DNA from: JAHIKV01 sp963733145
Lineage (GTDB): Bacteria; Planctomycetota; Planctomycetia; Pirellulales; Thermoguttaceae
Direction of reading: 5' to 3'
Assembly (NCBI GenBank): GCA_963733145.1
Contig: CAVTCJ010000015.1
Coordinates: forward strand, 124,001-188,000
DNA length: 64,000 nucleotides
The notes under the pieces are model-generated. The model saw only the letters and a program-made list of their open reading frames with translations. It had not been told where the DNA came from and did not search any database. The translations under genes and the position numbers were made by a program. Positions within the stretch are counted from its first letter, which is position 1. Each line of letters begins with the position of its first letter. Below, in pieces: positions 16,406 through 25,407 of this stretch.

Positions 16406-18238
16406 CTATTTCTTCCCCACCGCTTTCTGCTGGGCCTTGAGCTGGTCCATGATCTCGGCGGGGAAGGCGCCATTTTTGGTGGCGTCCGAGGGGGTATTCT
16501 TGCCCTTTGCGCCCGCCGCCGGCTTCTCTTTCTTCTTGATCAGATCGTCGCGGTTGAGATGGATTTTGCGGTAGACCTCGTCGGAAATGACGTAGTACCA
16601 ATCGGCGAAGCGGGCGTTCAGCTCGTCCACCTTCTTCTTCCCCTCGGTAATCTGCCGGTCGTAATCGTCCTGCTTCCGTTTGTTGTCCCGCTCGATCCGC
16701 TCGCGTTCGGCCTTCAGTTCGGCTGCGGTTTTCTCGGCCGGTTTGGCGGGCTGCCCGGCGGCGGGCTTTTTCTCCTCGGGCTGTTTCTCTTCGGCCTTCG
16801 GCTCCGCCGGTTTTTTCTCGTCAGCCTTGGGTGCGGCCGGCTTCTTTTCGTCGGCCTTGGGCGGATCGGATTTCTTCTCCGCCGGCTTTGCTTCCGCGGC
16901 GGGCTTGGCGTCCTTATTGGCTTCCGGCGCAGCGGCCTTCGGCGGTTCGGGTGAATTGTCCTTCTTTACAGGCGGGGGCGGCTGTGCCACATCCTTCTTC
17001 CTGATCTCCGGCAACGGCTCGAATTCCGGCTTGGGAATGATGTCCGGGTTGAACTCGGCCATCACGAACAGGTAGCGGTTGACTCCGCTGTCGGACGGCT
17101 TGGCGGCTTCCCCTTCTTTGGGCTTGGCTTCCTTCTTGGCCGTGCTGCCGCCGGCGATCTCACCGAAGCGGAGGACGTACTCGACGCCGTTCTTCATCGT
17201 AATGCGGTCTTCGCCCTCGTTGGAGAACAACTCCACCTGGTTGTCCATTTTGGCCACGAAAAAGCCCTTGTCGGCCAGCGATTCGACGGCCTCCCGGTTG
17301 TTGGCGAAACCGGCCGAGGCCTTCAGGTCGGCGCTCAGTCCGGCCGGCTTGGGGCTAACGTCGACGATCTTCAGGTCATCCAGCGCATTTTTCATTTCAT
17401 CCAGCTTGGCGACGTTCAACTCCTCGTCGGGGGCCAGTTTCACCGGGACCCACTGGCCGGCCTTGAACTTCCGGTCTTCGAGCAGCTTCCAGTGCGGCTC
17501 GCCCGCGTCGTCGTAGGCGATCCGCATCTCGCCCCGCTGGATCAGCGCCGAGTTCAACTCGTCGACCGAGTAGTCGCGGAACCAGAGGCGGCGCATGTCC
17601 CAGCTTTCCATCTTCAGCAGGTTCCGCTCGATCCAGTCGTCGAACTTCGTGGAGAGCTTCGAGGTGTTCAACTCGACGACGTAGATCGGGTTCTCGCCGA
17701 CCTTGCGGACGTAGCGCAATCCCTTCCGCCCCTTGCGGTCGGCCACTTCCTTGCCGATCACCAGGTCGAGCAGTTTCTTGCCGTCTTTGTCGCGCATCAC
17801 GACCCGCTCGCCGACGCCGGTGGCGCCGACCTTGAGGACCTTCGGATCGGGGTCGATGACGCCGTATTCGCGTTGATCGCTGCTGCGGTCGCCGGCCACT
17901 TCGAGGATTTTCAGCCCCATCAGCGCGGAGGCCGCGGCGGCCACCTGGTCCTTGGCGTCGGCCGGATAGTCGAAGTGCGAGGGGATCACCCAGCGGGTCT
18001 TGCCCTTCACGTCGACCTGGGCCACCGTGAACGGACGGACCGTGGCCGAGTCCTCGTCGAACTCGACGATCTCCAGGCTGGTCACCGCCAAGGGGTCCTT
18101 GAAGTTGGGATACAGCAACTGGCCGCGGAGGTCCTCGGGTTTTTCCGCGTGCAACATCGGCCGGGCAAATAGGGCCGCCAACACCACCACGACGGCGGCC
18201 ACGGCCACGAAGGTCAGGGTTTTCGAGATTTCGTTCAT
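16406..18238 (-). CDS. DUF4340-domain protein of a GldG-type ABC system
   Basis: 610 aa. One N-terminal membrane helix (TLTFVAVAAVVVVLAALFA), then a large extracytoplasmic region. The DUF4340 pattern of repeated beta modules is visible (ALMGLKILEVAGDRSSDQR, WDMRRLWFRDYSVDELNSA, GVEYVLRFGEIAGG). Residues about 400-540 are a Lys/Glu/Ala/Pro-rich linker, followed by a helical C-terminus (NARFADWYYVISDEVYRKI). It is the third gene of the block ABC ATPase, permease-GldG, DUF4340, an arrangement shared with gliding-related and uncharacterised ABC exporters. Substrate unknown. Confidence 0.82.
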   Translation of the reverse strand: MNEISKTLTFVAVAAVVVVLAALFARPMLHAEKPEDLRGQLLYPNFKDPLAVTSLEIVEFDEDSATVRPFTVAQVDVKGKTRWVIPSHFDYPADAKDQVAAAASALMGLKILEVAGDRSSDQREYGVIDPDPKVLKVGATGVGERVVMRDKDGKKLLDLVIGKEVADRKGRKGLRYVRKVGENPIYVVELNTSKLSTKFDDWIERNLLKMESWDMRRLWFRDYSVDELNSALIQRGEMRIAYDDAGEPHWKLLEDRKFKAGQWVPVKLAPDEELNVAKLDEMKNALDDLKIVDVSPKPAGLSADLKASAGFANNREAVESLADKGFFVAKMDNQVELFSNEGEDRITMKNGVEYVLRFGEIAGGSTAKKEAKPKEGEAAKPSDSGVNRYLFVMAEFNPDIIPKPEFEPLPEIRKKDVAQPPPPVKKDNSPEPPKAAAPEANKDAKPAAEAKPAEKKSDPPKADEKKPAAPKADEKKPAEPKAEEKQPEEKKPAAGQPAKPAEKTAAELKAERERIERDNKRKQDDYDRQITEGKKKVDELNARFADWYYVISDEVYRKIHLNRDDLIKKKEKPAAGAKGKNTPSDATKNGAFPAEIMDQLKAQQKAVGKK

Positions 18239-18356
18239 GGGAGAGTTTTTAGTTTTCAGTTTTCAGTTATCAGTTTTCGGAACTTATTGGCGTGCGGAAC
18301 CGCAAGCGGTAGTTAAGCGTTTTCTAGCCACTAACCACTAGCCACTAACCACTACT

Positions 18357-21093
18357 TCATTTCAATCTCGAACGCGCGACGCCTTCCCGCTCGCGGGAGC
18401 GGCGGATCAAGAATACCAACCCGGCGAGGAACAACGGCAGGATCGGCGGCAGCAGCACCGCCCACAATTTGTACTGATCCTGGACCCGCTTGACCTCCAG
18501 GTTCAACTCGGTCTCGCTTTTCTTGATTTTGCGGTCTCTTTCAGAGCGGTATTGTTCGAGCTTGGCGTCTTTTTTGCGCTGGAGAGTCTTCTGCATCATG
18601 TCCAACTCGATGGCCATCTGTTGCAGGTCCATATTCTTGCGTTTTTTCATTTCCTCAAGCCGATCTTGTATTTCCTGGTCCTCCTGATCCACCAGTTTTT
18701 TGTATTGCTTGTCGAACCTGTCGCGGGCCTCGGCGGCATTTTTGCGGGCTTCCTTGGTCCGCTCCTCGATCCGCACCAGCGGGCGGTGGGCCGGCCGACG
18801 CTTGCGGATGTCGATGAATCGCCGGTCGCCGGTCAACTCGTCCAGCGCGTTGAGCACGAAGGTTACGTTGTCGAAGTCGAAATGGACGTCGGCCTCGGGC
18901 ACGTAGCCCATCTCGCGGAGCCGGAAGAACTCGCTCGACAGCATGTCGATGTCGGGCACCAGCACCACGTCGATCTTTACTTCGCGGGGCTTGGCCTTCC
19001 CGGCCTTGGCGCCGGCGGCTTTTTCATCGGTCTCGTCGGCGGGCGGATCGAGGGCGATTTTCCCCTTGATATGCGCCGCCTCGGTATATGTCGCGCCGGT
19101 GGGAATCTTCTCGCGGTCGGGGTTCAAGCCGCCCCGCGGCCCCATGGGCGTCATCTGCATCAGCTCGCGGAACAGCACCGTGCCGGTCTCGTCGCCGGTG
19201 CGGACCAGCTTCGTAAAATCGAAGGTCGAGGAGCTCAGCTTGGAAACGTAGCCCGGAAACGGAAACAGCACGTGCTGCAAGCCGGCGCTGATCGGGTCGT
19301 TCGAGTTGAAGGGGTACGGGTTGCCGCAGCCGTTGTCGATGAACACGAACTCGGTGGGAAATTGGCTGAACTTGGGATACGGATTGTAGGTTTGCCAGAC
19401 GATCTGGTCGGCGGGGAAATCGACGCCCAGCAGTTCCCAGAGCGGCCGGATGTCGCCCTTGGGCAAGGGCCGCTGTTGCATGAACATGGCGTTCATGCCG
19501 CCCGGCGGCATCCGCGGGGCGCTGGTGGCGGGCACCCACGGACAAAAGATCGGGGCGGGGTCCTCGAAGATCGCCGCCGGCTGGCCGGCGCGGACCGCCG
19601 CGATGAAGTTCTGCATCTCCTGCGGCCCCAGCGACGAAGCCTGCACGGCCAGCAGCGCGTCGTAGCGCTCGGTGAGCGGCTTGGTGGGATCGACGCGGAC
19701 CACCTCGTACTGTTTCTTCAATTCGTCGACGATCAGCCAATCGGGGTCGGCCGACATGGTTTGCATGTTGAAGCCGCCGAAGAGCTTGGCGTCGGTTTCC
19801 AGCACGCCCACCTTCTTCCGCTTTTCCTGGGCGGCGGTGCAGATCGAGCGGACCAGCTCGTACTCGGTGGAGACGCCGCGGTCGAAGAAGGTCAACAGCG
19901 GCTCGCTCGTGCCGCATTTCACCGCCACGTTGAGAAAGATGGAATCGGTCTTCTCCACCCCGTTAATGCGCGTGGAGACCTGATGCGGTTCGATGCCGAA
20001 GCGGTCCTCGGCCAGGGCGGCCTCCCGGCTGAAGTTGTCGGTGTCGTGGATTTCGACTTGCAGCTTATCGCCCCCCACGGACCGCAATTCCCGCAGCGCG
20101 GCCAACAGATTCTTCCGCGTCTGCACGTAGGACTCCGGCACGTCCGGGCTGATGAAGGCCTCGATCTGCACGGGCCGGGTCGCTTTCAGATCGCGGATCA
20201 GCCCGCGGGTCTGCGGCGAGAGCGAACTGAGCTGCTCGCTGGTCACATCGAGCCGCAGGTCGTGGTGTTGGAAGAGGAACACCGCGCCGACGGCGACGAC
20301 CGTCAGGGAGAACGTCCGTACGAGGAAATGCCCCCCCATCGCCCAGCGCCGCAGCCCGCTGTACCAATGCCGCCGCCCGATCAGCACCATGCTCAGGTAG
20401 AGCATGACGCAGACGATGGCCAGGAAATAGACGGCCCCGGAGAGACTCAGCACGCCGTGGGTGAAGTCGTACATGCGGCTGCCGATGCTCCAGTCGTTTA
20501 TGTCCTGGACGTACCGGGGCTTCAGGCCGCCGAGGATGGTCGAATTGACCGTGGCCAGAAACACCAGCGGGGCGTTGAACACCACGCCGAGCACGAAACC
20601 GATGGTGGTGTTGCCGGTCAGGAAAGAGGCCACCATGCCGATCGAGAGCATGGCCAGGCCGACGAGCCAGTAGCCGGCGTAAGTCCCCAGGAACAGTCCC
20701 ACGTCGGGATTGCCCAGCCATTCGAGCACGGCCAGGTTGCAGGCCAGGGAGAAGAGCAGGGCCACGGTGAAGATGGCCACGGCGGCCAGGTACTTGCCCA
20801 GCACGATCTCGAAATCGCCGGCGGGGATGGTCAACAGCAGTTCGTCGGTCCCCTGTTGCGCTCGTCCGCCCAGACCCCCATCGTGATCGAGGGGACGTAG
20901 AACAGCATGATGAACGGCAACCAGAGACTAAGCTGGTCCAGGTTCGCCAGGTTGTTGTTGAAGAAGGCCGGCGCCAGAAGGCGGCGAACGCGCCTAACCA
21001 GACGAACACGCAGATGAACAAGTAACCCGTCGGATTGGCAAAGTAGCCGACGAAGTTGCGTCGAAAAACGGCCGAGAGCACGTTGAACTTCAT
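18357..21093 (-). CDS. ABC permease fused to GldG-like substrate-binding domain (two frameshifts)
   Basis: One protein of about 912 aa read through two single-base deletions (near 20970 and 20850). It starts MKFNVLSAVFRRNFVGYFAN and has about six membrane helices of an ABC-2 permease, including WSIGSRMYDFTHGVLSLSG. After VRTFSLTVVAVGAVFLFQHH comes a GldG/ABC-aux domain: LDVTSEQLSSLSPQTRGLI, VQIEAFISPDVPESY, KVGVLETDAKLFGG, VLVPDIDMLSSEFFRLREMG. A long charged coiled coil and a last membrane helix (LLPPILPLFLAGLVFLIRR) follow. GldF and GldG are separate genes in Bacteroidetes; here they are joined. Without the frameshift correction the gene would appear to start at 20834 and lose its first helix. 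Confidence 0.85.
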
Positions 21094-21221
21094 GGCGAAC
21101 AGGGGGTAATGGGTAGTGGCTAGTGGCTAGTTTTCAGTAGTCAGTTATCAGTTATCGGTTTTTGTAACAGCCGGAAAACTGAAAACTGAAAACTGAAAAC
21201 TGATAACTGACAACTAATTCT
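21094..21221. repeat. AACTGAAAAC-type inverted repeat between operon genes
   Basis: Left part contains TTTTCAGTAGTCAGTTATCAG, right part several tandem GAAAACTGAAAACT units, together a long imperfect hairpin. A related block is at 18245-18350 in the next operon gap. Confidence 0.75.
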
Positions 21222-21953
21222 TTACACCGCGGTCAACTCGCGGAAGCGTTCGTCCAGGTGGTGGCCGCCCTGGATCAGGTCGCTGATCGGCCCGTCGAAG
21301 ACCAGGCGGCCTTCGTTGATGAACAGGGCCCGGCCGGCCATCGCCTCAACTTCCTGCAGGATGTGGGTCGAGAGCAAAATGGTTTTGCTCTTCCCCAGCT
21401 TGCGGATGGTCTCGCGGACTTCGTGTATCTGGTTGGGGTCTAGCCCGGCGGTCGGCTCGTCGAGGATCAGCACGTCCGGCTCGTGGAGCAGCACCTGGGC
21501 CATGCCCACCCGCTGTCGATAGCCGCGGGAGAGCTTGCCGACCGGTTTGCCGATCACGCTCTGCAGCGAGCAGAGTTCGACGACGGCGTCGATTCGTTCC
21601 CGCTTGCGGGCGCCGGACAGACCTCGGGCGTCGGCGAAGAACCGCAACAACCCGCGGGGAGTCATGTCCAGGTAGAGGGGACCGTTCTCGGGCAGGTAGC
21701 CCAGCCGGGCCGAGCCGGCCAGCCGATCCGTCGCCATGTCGTGTCCGGCGATCCGGGCCGTGCCCGCCGAGGGGGCCAGGTATCCGGTCAGCAGCTTCAT
21801 GGTGGTGCTCTTGCCGGCCCCGTTCGGGCCCAGGAAGGCCACCACCTCGCCCTGGCTGACCTGGAACGTGACGTCCTCGACGGCGGCGAAATTGCCGTAG
21901 TATTTTGACAGCCCTTGGGCCTCGATCATCGCGGGGCCTTGCTGCTGGCTCAT
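21222..21953 (-). CDS. ABC transporter ATPase (GldA-like)
   Basis: 243 aa cytoplasmic ATPase. Walker A GPNGAGKSTTMKLL, Q-loop region LGYLPENGPLYLDM, signature LSRGYRQRVGMAQVLLHEP, Walker B LILDEPTAGLDPNQ, and H-loop TILLSTHILQEVEAM are all present and intact. First gene of the three-gene operon with the permease-GldG fusion and the DUF4340 protein. The gene that supplies energy to that system is therefore complete, whereas the permease carries frameshifts. Confidence 0.95.
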   Translation of the reverse strand: MSQQQGPAMIEAQGLSKYYGNFAAVEDVTFQVSQGEVVAFLGPNGAGKSTTMKLLTGYLAPSAGTARIAGHDMATDRLAGSARLGYLPENGPLYLDMTPRGLLRFFADARGLSGARKRERIDAVVELCSLQSVIGKPVGKLSRGYRQRVGMAQVLLHEPDVLILDEPTAGLDPNQIHEVRETIRKLGKSKTILLSTHILQEVEAMAGRALFINEGRLVFDGPISDLIQGGHHLDERFRELTAV

Positions 21954-22149
21954 CGTAAGTCGCTCCTGCTGCGGAAGTTAGGTGGGAACCGACCGGCCCG
22001 CTCGCCAGTGGGTATGATCGAAGGAAAGATTATAGCACCCCGAAGCCGGTCGCTAAAGCCCCATTTTAACAAATGTTGCCGCGGGGGTGGGAATCTTGCC
22101 CGTTTTTCGGACTAAGGCGTCGTAAAACAATTAACTACCGGATAAAGGT

Positions 22150-22239
22150 CTGTAGGGAACGCCCTCTGTGGCGTTCCGTGGCAGGTTTGGAGGCTTGTTT
22201 TCCCCGCACTCGGAACGCCACGGAGGGCGTTCCCTACAG
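22150..22239. repeat. TGTAGGGAACGCCCTC palindrome
   Basis: Inverted arms CTGTAGGGAACGCCCTC and GAGGGCGTTCCCTACAG, about 27 bp each with one mismatch, in the 494-bp gene-free gap 21954-22447. Confidence 0.85.
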
Positions 22240-22287
22240 GAATACCCCGCCGATGATTTCGGTAGTTATTTGTTTTCGACGCCTAAC

Positions 22288-22412
22288 TTCAGTAGTTCCA
22301 AATTTTGGCGGAGAATTCGTTTAGCAGCCGCCGGCACGGCGGCAAGCATCGCCACGGGGGCCGTCGTGCCGACGGCCGCTAAACGGCATAATGCCAGAAT
22401 TTGGAACTACTG
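22288..22412. repeat. Nested palindrome (TTCAGTAGTTCCAAATT outer arms)
   Basis: Outer arms TTCAGTAGTTCCAAATTTTG (22288-22307) and its near complement (to 22412) enclose an inner inverted repeat 22319-22384 of the GGCCGTCGGCACGACGGCC family. The outer arms match those at 11372-11499, where the inner family is different. Confidence 0.85.
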
Positions 22413-22447
22413 AACTTGCTCTTCTCACCGCAAGTGCAGAATCAGGA

Positions 22448-23416
22448 TCATCGAGTAACCTTGCGGACGAAGTCGAGGAGGATTTTGCCCGTGGTGTCGT
22501 GGGGAGCGCCGATCATGGAAATCGCGGTCCGATGGGTCCGGCCCTCGATGACCTTTACGGTTGCTTCCCCCTTGGCGTCGCGGATCAGGCCGGCCAGTTT
22601 TTCCGCGGCCAGGTTCGCGGAGTTTCCGCGCTGGTAGGAGATGAATAAAAATGGCGGCAGGGGCTTCGAGTCGCCGGCGTGGGCCACCGGCGAGGCGTCC
22701 CGCCAGGCGGCTTCCGAGTCGCCGAAGGCCTGCTTGATATAGGAGCTGTACATGCCGCCGGCCTTGACTTTGGCGACCAGGTCGTAAGCCCCGCCGCTCC
22801 AGGCGACGACGCCGCGGAGGTCGGCGGGACGCAGCCCGACGCCCTTCAGGTAGCGCGGGTCCAGCGCCAAGAGCGTCACGAGATGGCAGCCGGCGGAGTG
22901 GCCCATGAGCACGATCTTCTTGGGCGAACCGCCGAACTCGGCGGCGTGGTCGTAGACCCAACGGACGGCGGCCGCCACGTCCTTGACGTGCGCGGGATGA
23001 GTCACCGCCGGCGACAGCCGGTAGTTGGCGGCGACGAAAACGACGCCGTTGTCGTTAAGGTACTTCGGCTTGTAGTCCACCTCGCCCTTGTCCCCCTTGC
23101 TCCATTCGCCGCGATGGAAGAAGATCACGATGGGCGCGTTTTCGGCGCCGCGCGGCGCGTATACGTCCAGCCGTTGCAGGGGCTCTTTGCCGTAGGCGAC
23201 GTCCGCCCGGACGACGGTCTTCTCGGACAAGACGGGCTTTGTGACGGGCCACGGCTTCGACGCTTTCTTCGGCGCTGCCTTTGTCATTTTTTTCTCGGCG
23301 GGAGAGACGGCGGGCGAATCGGCCCAAACCGTTCGGACGACGACTGCCTCCGCGGCAAAAACAACGGCGCAGGCCGCGGCAAGCAGCACAAATCGGCAAA
23401 GATGGCAGTGAGACAT
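22448..23416 (-). CDS. Secreted alpha/beta hydrolase (esterase/lipase-like)
   Basis: 322 aa with an N-terminal signal-like helix (FVLLAAACAVVFAAEAVVV). Family features: LDVYAPRGAENAPIVIFFHR, VAANYRLSP, VRWVYDHAAEFGGSPKKI, then the nucleophile elbow MGHSAGCHLVTLLALD. Near the end GRTHRTAISMIGAPHD offers the catalytic His. The oxyanion HGG motif of the carboxylesterase/BD-FAE group reads HRG here. The substrate is probably an ester, but which one is open. Confidence 0.85.
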   Translation of the reverse strand: MSHCHLCRFVLLAAACAVVFAAEAVVVRTVWADSPAVSPAEKKMTKAAPKKASKPWPVTKPVLSEKTVVRADVAYGKEPLQRLDVYAPRGAENAPIVIFFHRGEWSKGDKGEVDYKPKYLNDNGVVFVAANYRLSPAVTHPAHVKDVAAAVRWVYDHAAEFGGSPKKIVLMGHSAGCHLVTLLALDPRYLKGVGLRPADLRGVVAWSGGAYDLVAKVKAGGMYSSYIKQAFGDSEAAWRDASPVAHAGDSKPLPPFLFISYQRGNSANLAAEKLAGLIRDAKGEATVKVIEGRTHRTAISMIGAPHDTTGKILLDFVRKVTR

Positions 23417-23471
23417 TATTTTCTCCCGGGGTAAAAAAAGTGGGTTGAATTCGCACGCGGCGGGTGGCAGC

Positions 23472-23903
23472 TTATTTCAGGTTGAAAGGCTCCAGGGTGT
23501 TCGTCCCTTCCTTGATTTCGACCGACAGCGGGGTGGTCTTGGGATCGGCATAGCGGCCTTGGAGCAAGTCGGGACCAATGTTCTCACCGTTCTCCTTGCG
23601 GGCCGGCGAGGGATAGACGATCGTCACGGCGTAGCGGCCGGCGGGGGCACCGTCGAAAGAAGCGTAGGTGCTCAGCCGGAACTCGCCGCTGTTGTCCACC
23701 TGACCGCCCGGCCGCCGCCGTTTCGGATCACCATCGTCCATGGGATACAGCGTCACTCGGGCCCATTCCGCCGGTTTGCCTTTGTAGAAGACTTTGCCGA
23801 CGACGGGATAGACGGGTTCGTGCTCCGCCCGACGGCAGCCGGCCGGCCCGAGAATCAGTCCGATGAGGAGCAGAGTCAAGCAAAACCTGGGAAGACTGTT
23901 CAT
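23472..23903 (-). CDS. Small lipoprotein with transthyretin-like fold, partner of DUF1559 gene
   Basis: 143 aa. Signal peptide with lipobox LILGPAGCRRAEHEPV predicts a lipid-anchored protein. The rest fits a carboxypeptidase-regulatory or transthyretin-like beta sandwich: VVGKVFYKGKPAEWARVTLY, GEFRLSTYASFDGAPAGRY, LSVEIKEGTNTLEPFNLK. A gene of this type after a DUF1559 gene is a recurrent planctomycete pair; here they are separated by a palindrome (23953-24038). It probably shares the sigma-54 promoter upstream of the DUF1559 gene. Confidence 0.8.
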   Translation of the reverse strand: MNSLPRFCLTLLLIGLILGPAGCRRAEHEPVYPVVGKVFYKGKPAEWARVTLYPMDDGDPKRRRPGGQVDNSGEFRLSTYASFDGAPAGRYAVTIVYPSPARKENGENIGPDLLQGRYADPKTTPLSVEIKEGTNTLEPFNLK

Positions 23904-23952
23904 GTCGCGATCTCTTAGGAACTACGTCACAATAAATTGGTTGCTAATTCAT

Positions 23953-24038
23953 TGTGGTGCAGGCGTCTCGCCTGCATTTTTCGGCGGCAGGCGTCTCGCC
24001 TGCATTTTTCGGCGGCAGGCGAGACGCCTGCACCACAA
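23953..24038. repeat. TGGTGCAGGCGTCTCGCCTG palindrome
   Basis: Arms TGTGGTGCAGGCGTCTCGCC and complement, with the middle CGTCTCGCCTGCATTTTTCG unit duplicated in tandem. Related to the elements at 40115-40216 and 58121-58224. Confidence 0.85.
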
Positions 24039-24057
24039 ATTATTCTGACGCGATAAC

Positions 24058-25137
24058 TTAGTATGCGTTGGCGCCGATGACCTCGCCGGCGCGGGCCGTG
24101 ATGAGGGCAAAATAGACGACCGGCGACAGCTCGCGGTTGAGAACATGCACGGAGCCGTCGCCGAAGGCCGCGCAGGCCCCGTTGGGATGAAAACCATAGA
24201 TGCCGCGATAATTGCTGCAATTGACCGTGCCGTCGCCGCCCTTCATGGTTCCATCGTTGCTCCAGGTTCCCAGCGTGAAGTTGTTGTTGTGCGCCCAGGC
24301 CCCCCAGCCGTAATTCAGGGCGATGCCGTGCGCCACGTCCGCGGAGCCGCTGGAAACGTAGGAGGGAAAATCGCCGCCGCCGACCTGTTGCCCCGAGGCC
24401 AGATACAGCCAGGGCCGCCCCGCCATTTCGCCGATCATCGCGGTGTTCGACAGGCCGTCGCTCACTTCGGCGAGCTTGCGGCAGGCGGAAGTGGTGCTCT
24501 GCGCTCCGAACACGCCGGAGAGGTCCGTCGCCGGCGAGGCGTTGGGGTAGGCGTAAAAATATCCGGCGGGAATCGTGCTCGGGCGCTTGACCGTAGTGGC
24601 CGACGACGCCCCGGAGATGGCGAAATAGTCGGTGCAGGCGACGGTGAAGGTGGTCAAGGCGTTTGGGCTTTGTCCCGCAAACTTGGCGCACGTGCCCGTG
24701 TACACGCGCGGTGACGGACTCGAAGGGCACTCCATCACGTTCACCCGCTGCTGCACCACGGCGGCGTTGGCGGCGTCAAACCAGGCGAGCTTGATGTCAT
24801 ACTGGTTGTAGATGTTCTCCTGCTCGCAAAACGGCAGCACTTGGGTCATCCATCCCAACTGGCTCGATGAAGAATACAGCAGCGGCAGCCCTTGATTGAG
24901 GGCTTCGTAATTATGGCAACCCAGCGCAATTTGCTTGAGGTTGTTCTGGCACTGCATTTGCCTCGCCGCCTCCCGGGCTGCCTGCACCGCCGGCAAGAGC
25001 AGCGCAATCAGGACGCCGATGATCGTGATGACCACCAACAACTCCACCAGCGTAAAACCGAAACTCCTAGGGCTGGCCGCTTCAGCGGCCAGTCGGCGCC
25101 GGCGGAATGTAGTATGATTTTGGAATTCGTTATTCAT
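24058..25137 (-). CDS. DUF1559 prepilin-like protein
   Basis: 359 aa. Type IV pilin-like N-terminus GFTLVELLVVITIIGVLIAL, the class III signal cleaved by prepilin peptidase, followed by LLPAVQAAREAARQMQCQNN and LKQIALGCHNYE, the hallmark of DUF1559. The C-terminal H-x9-DG motif region reads FHPNGACAAFGDGSVHVLNR. Planctomycetes carry tens to hundreds of these; function is unproven. Before the signal the protein has FRRRRLAAEAASPRS, encoded by a GGCCGCTTCAGCGGCC palindrome in frame at about 25066-25104. A sigma-54 promoter lies about 95 bp upstream of the start. Confidence 0.95.
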   Translation of the reverse strand: MNNEFQNHTTFRRRRLAAEAASPRSFGFTLVELLVVITIIGVLIALLLPAVQAAREAARQMQCQNNLKQIALGCHNYEALNQGLPLLYSSSSQLGWMTQVLPFCEQENIYNQYDIKLAWFDAANAAVVQQRVNVMECPSSPSPRVYTGTCAKFAGQSPNALTTFTVACTDYFAISGASSATTVKRPSTIPAGYFYAYPNASPATDLSGVFGAQSTTSACRKLAEVSDGLSNTAMIGEMAGRPWLYLASGQQVGGGDFPSYVSSGSADVAHGIALNYGWGAWAHNNNFTLGTWSNDGTMKGGDGTVNCSNYRGIYGFHPNGACAAFGDGSVHVLNRELSPVVYFALITARAGEVIGANAY

Positions 25138-25230
25138 GCTTGTTTAGCCCCGGCGTCCACGCCGGAAATCGGTTGCGGATTTTCCGGTAGTGGCGTATCG
25201 AACGGCATCTCCATTGCAGATCATCGATTA

Positions 25231-25246
25231 CGCAAACGAGGTGCCA
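25231..25246 (-). promoter_or_regulatory. Sigma-54 (-24/-12) promoter for the DUF1559 gene
   Basis: On the - strand the sequence reads TGGCACctcgtTTGCg, with the invariant GG and GC ten bases apart and full matches to the TGGCAC and TTGC halves of the RpoN consensus. Predicted start of transcription is near 25220, about 83 bases before the DUF1559 start codon. It lies about 120-140 bases downstream of two palindromes suitable as enhancer sites. Confidence 0.75.
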
Positions 25247-25332
25247 TCCGGAAAACACCGCCTTCCGGCGACTTATCCCTTTGCCGTGTCAGATGTTGCG
25301 TCTGTGCAGTCTGCTTAGTACAATGAGTTGTG

Positions 25333-25370
25333 TGTCGAGACGCTCGACATCAGTGTCGATTGCATCGACA
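25333..25370. promoter_or_regulatory. Two perfect 17-bp palindromes, likely enhancer sites for the NtrC-type regulator
   Basis: TGTCGA-N5-TCGACA occurs twice (25333-25349 and 25354-25370). The two start 21 bp apart, two helical turns, so dimers would bind the same DNA face. The 6-5-6 geometry equals that of NtrC sites. They sit between the sigma-54 promoter facing left and the kinase/NtrC gene pair facing right. Confidence 0.75.
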
Positions 25371-25407
25371 TATTTCGCAGTTAAGTTTATCGCTGGAAAC
25401 TCGTTCC

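Noticed and set aside
18552..20900. Very long open frame (782 codons) on the + strand opposite the GldG fusion gene
   Set aside because: It is the antisense of a clearly homologous GC-rich gene; its translation is His/Gly/Arg-rich with no motif or membrane pattern.
25203..25218. Second sigma-54-like promoter on the + strand (cGGCATCTCCATTGCA) for the kinase gene
   Set aside because: GG-N10-GC spacing is right but the first half matches poorly and the enhancer palindromes would lie downstream; kept only as a weak possibility.
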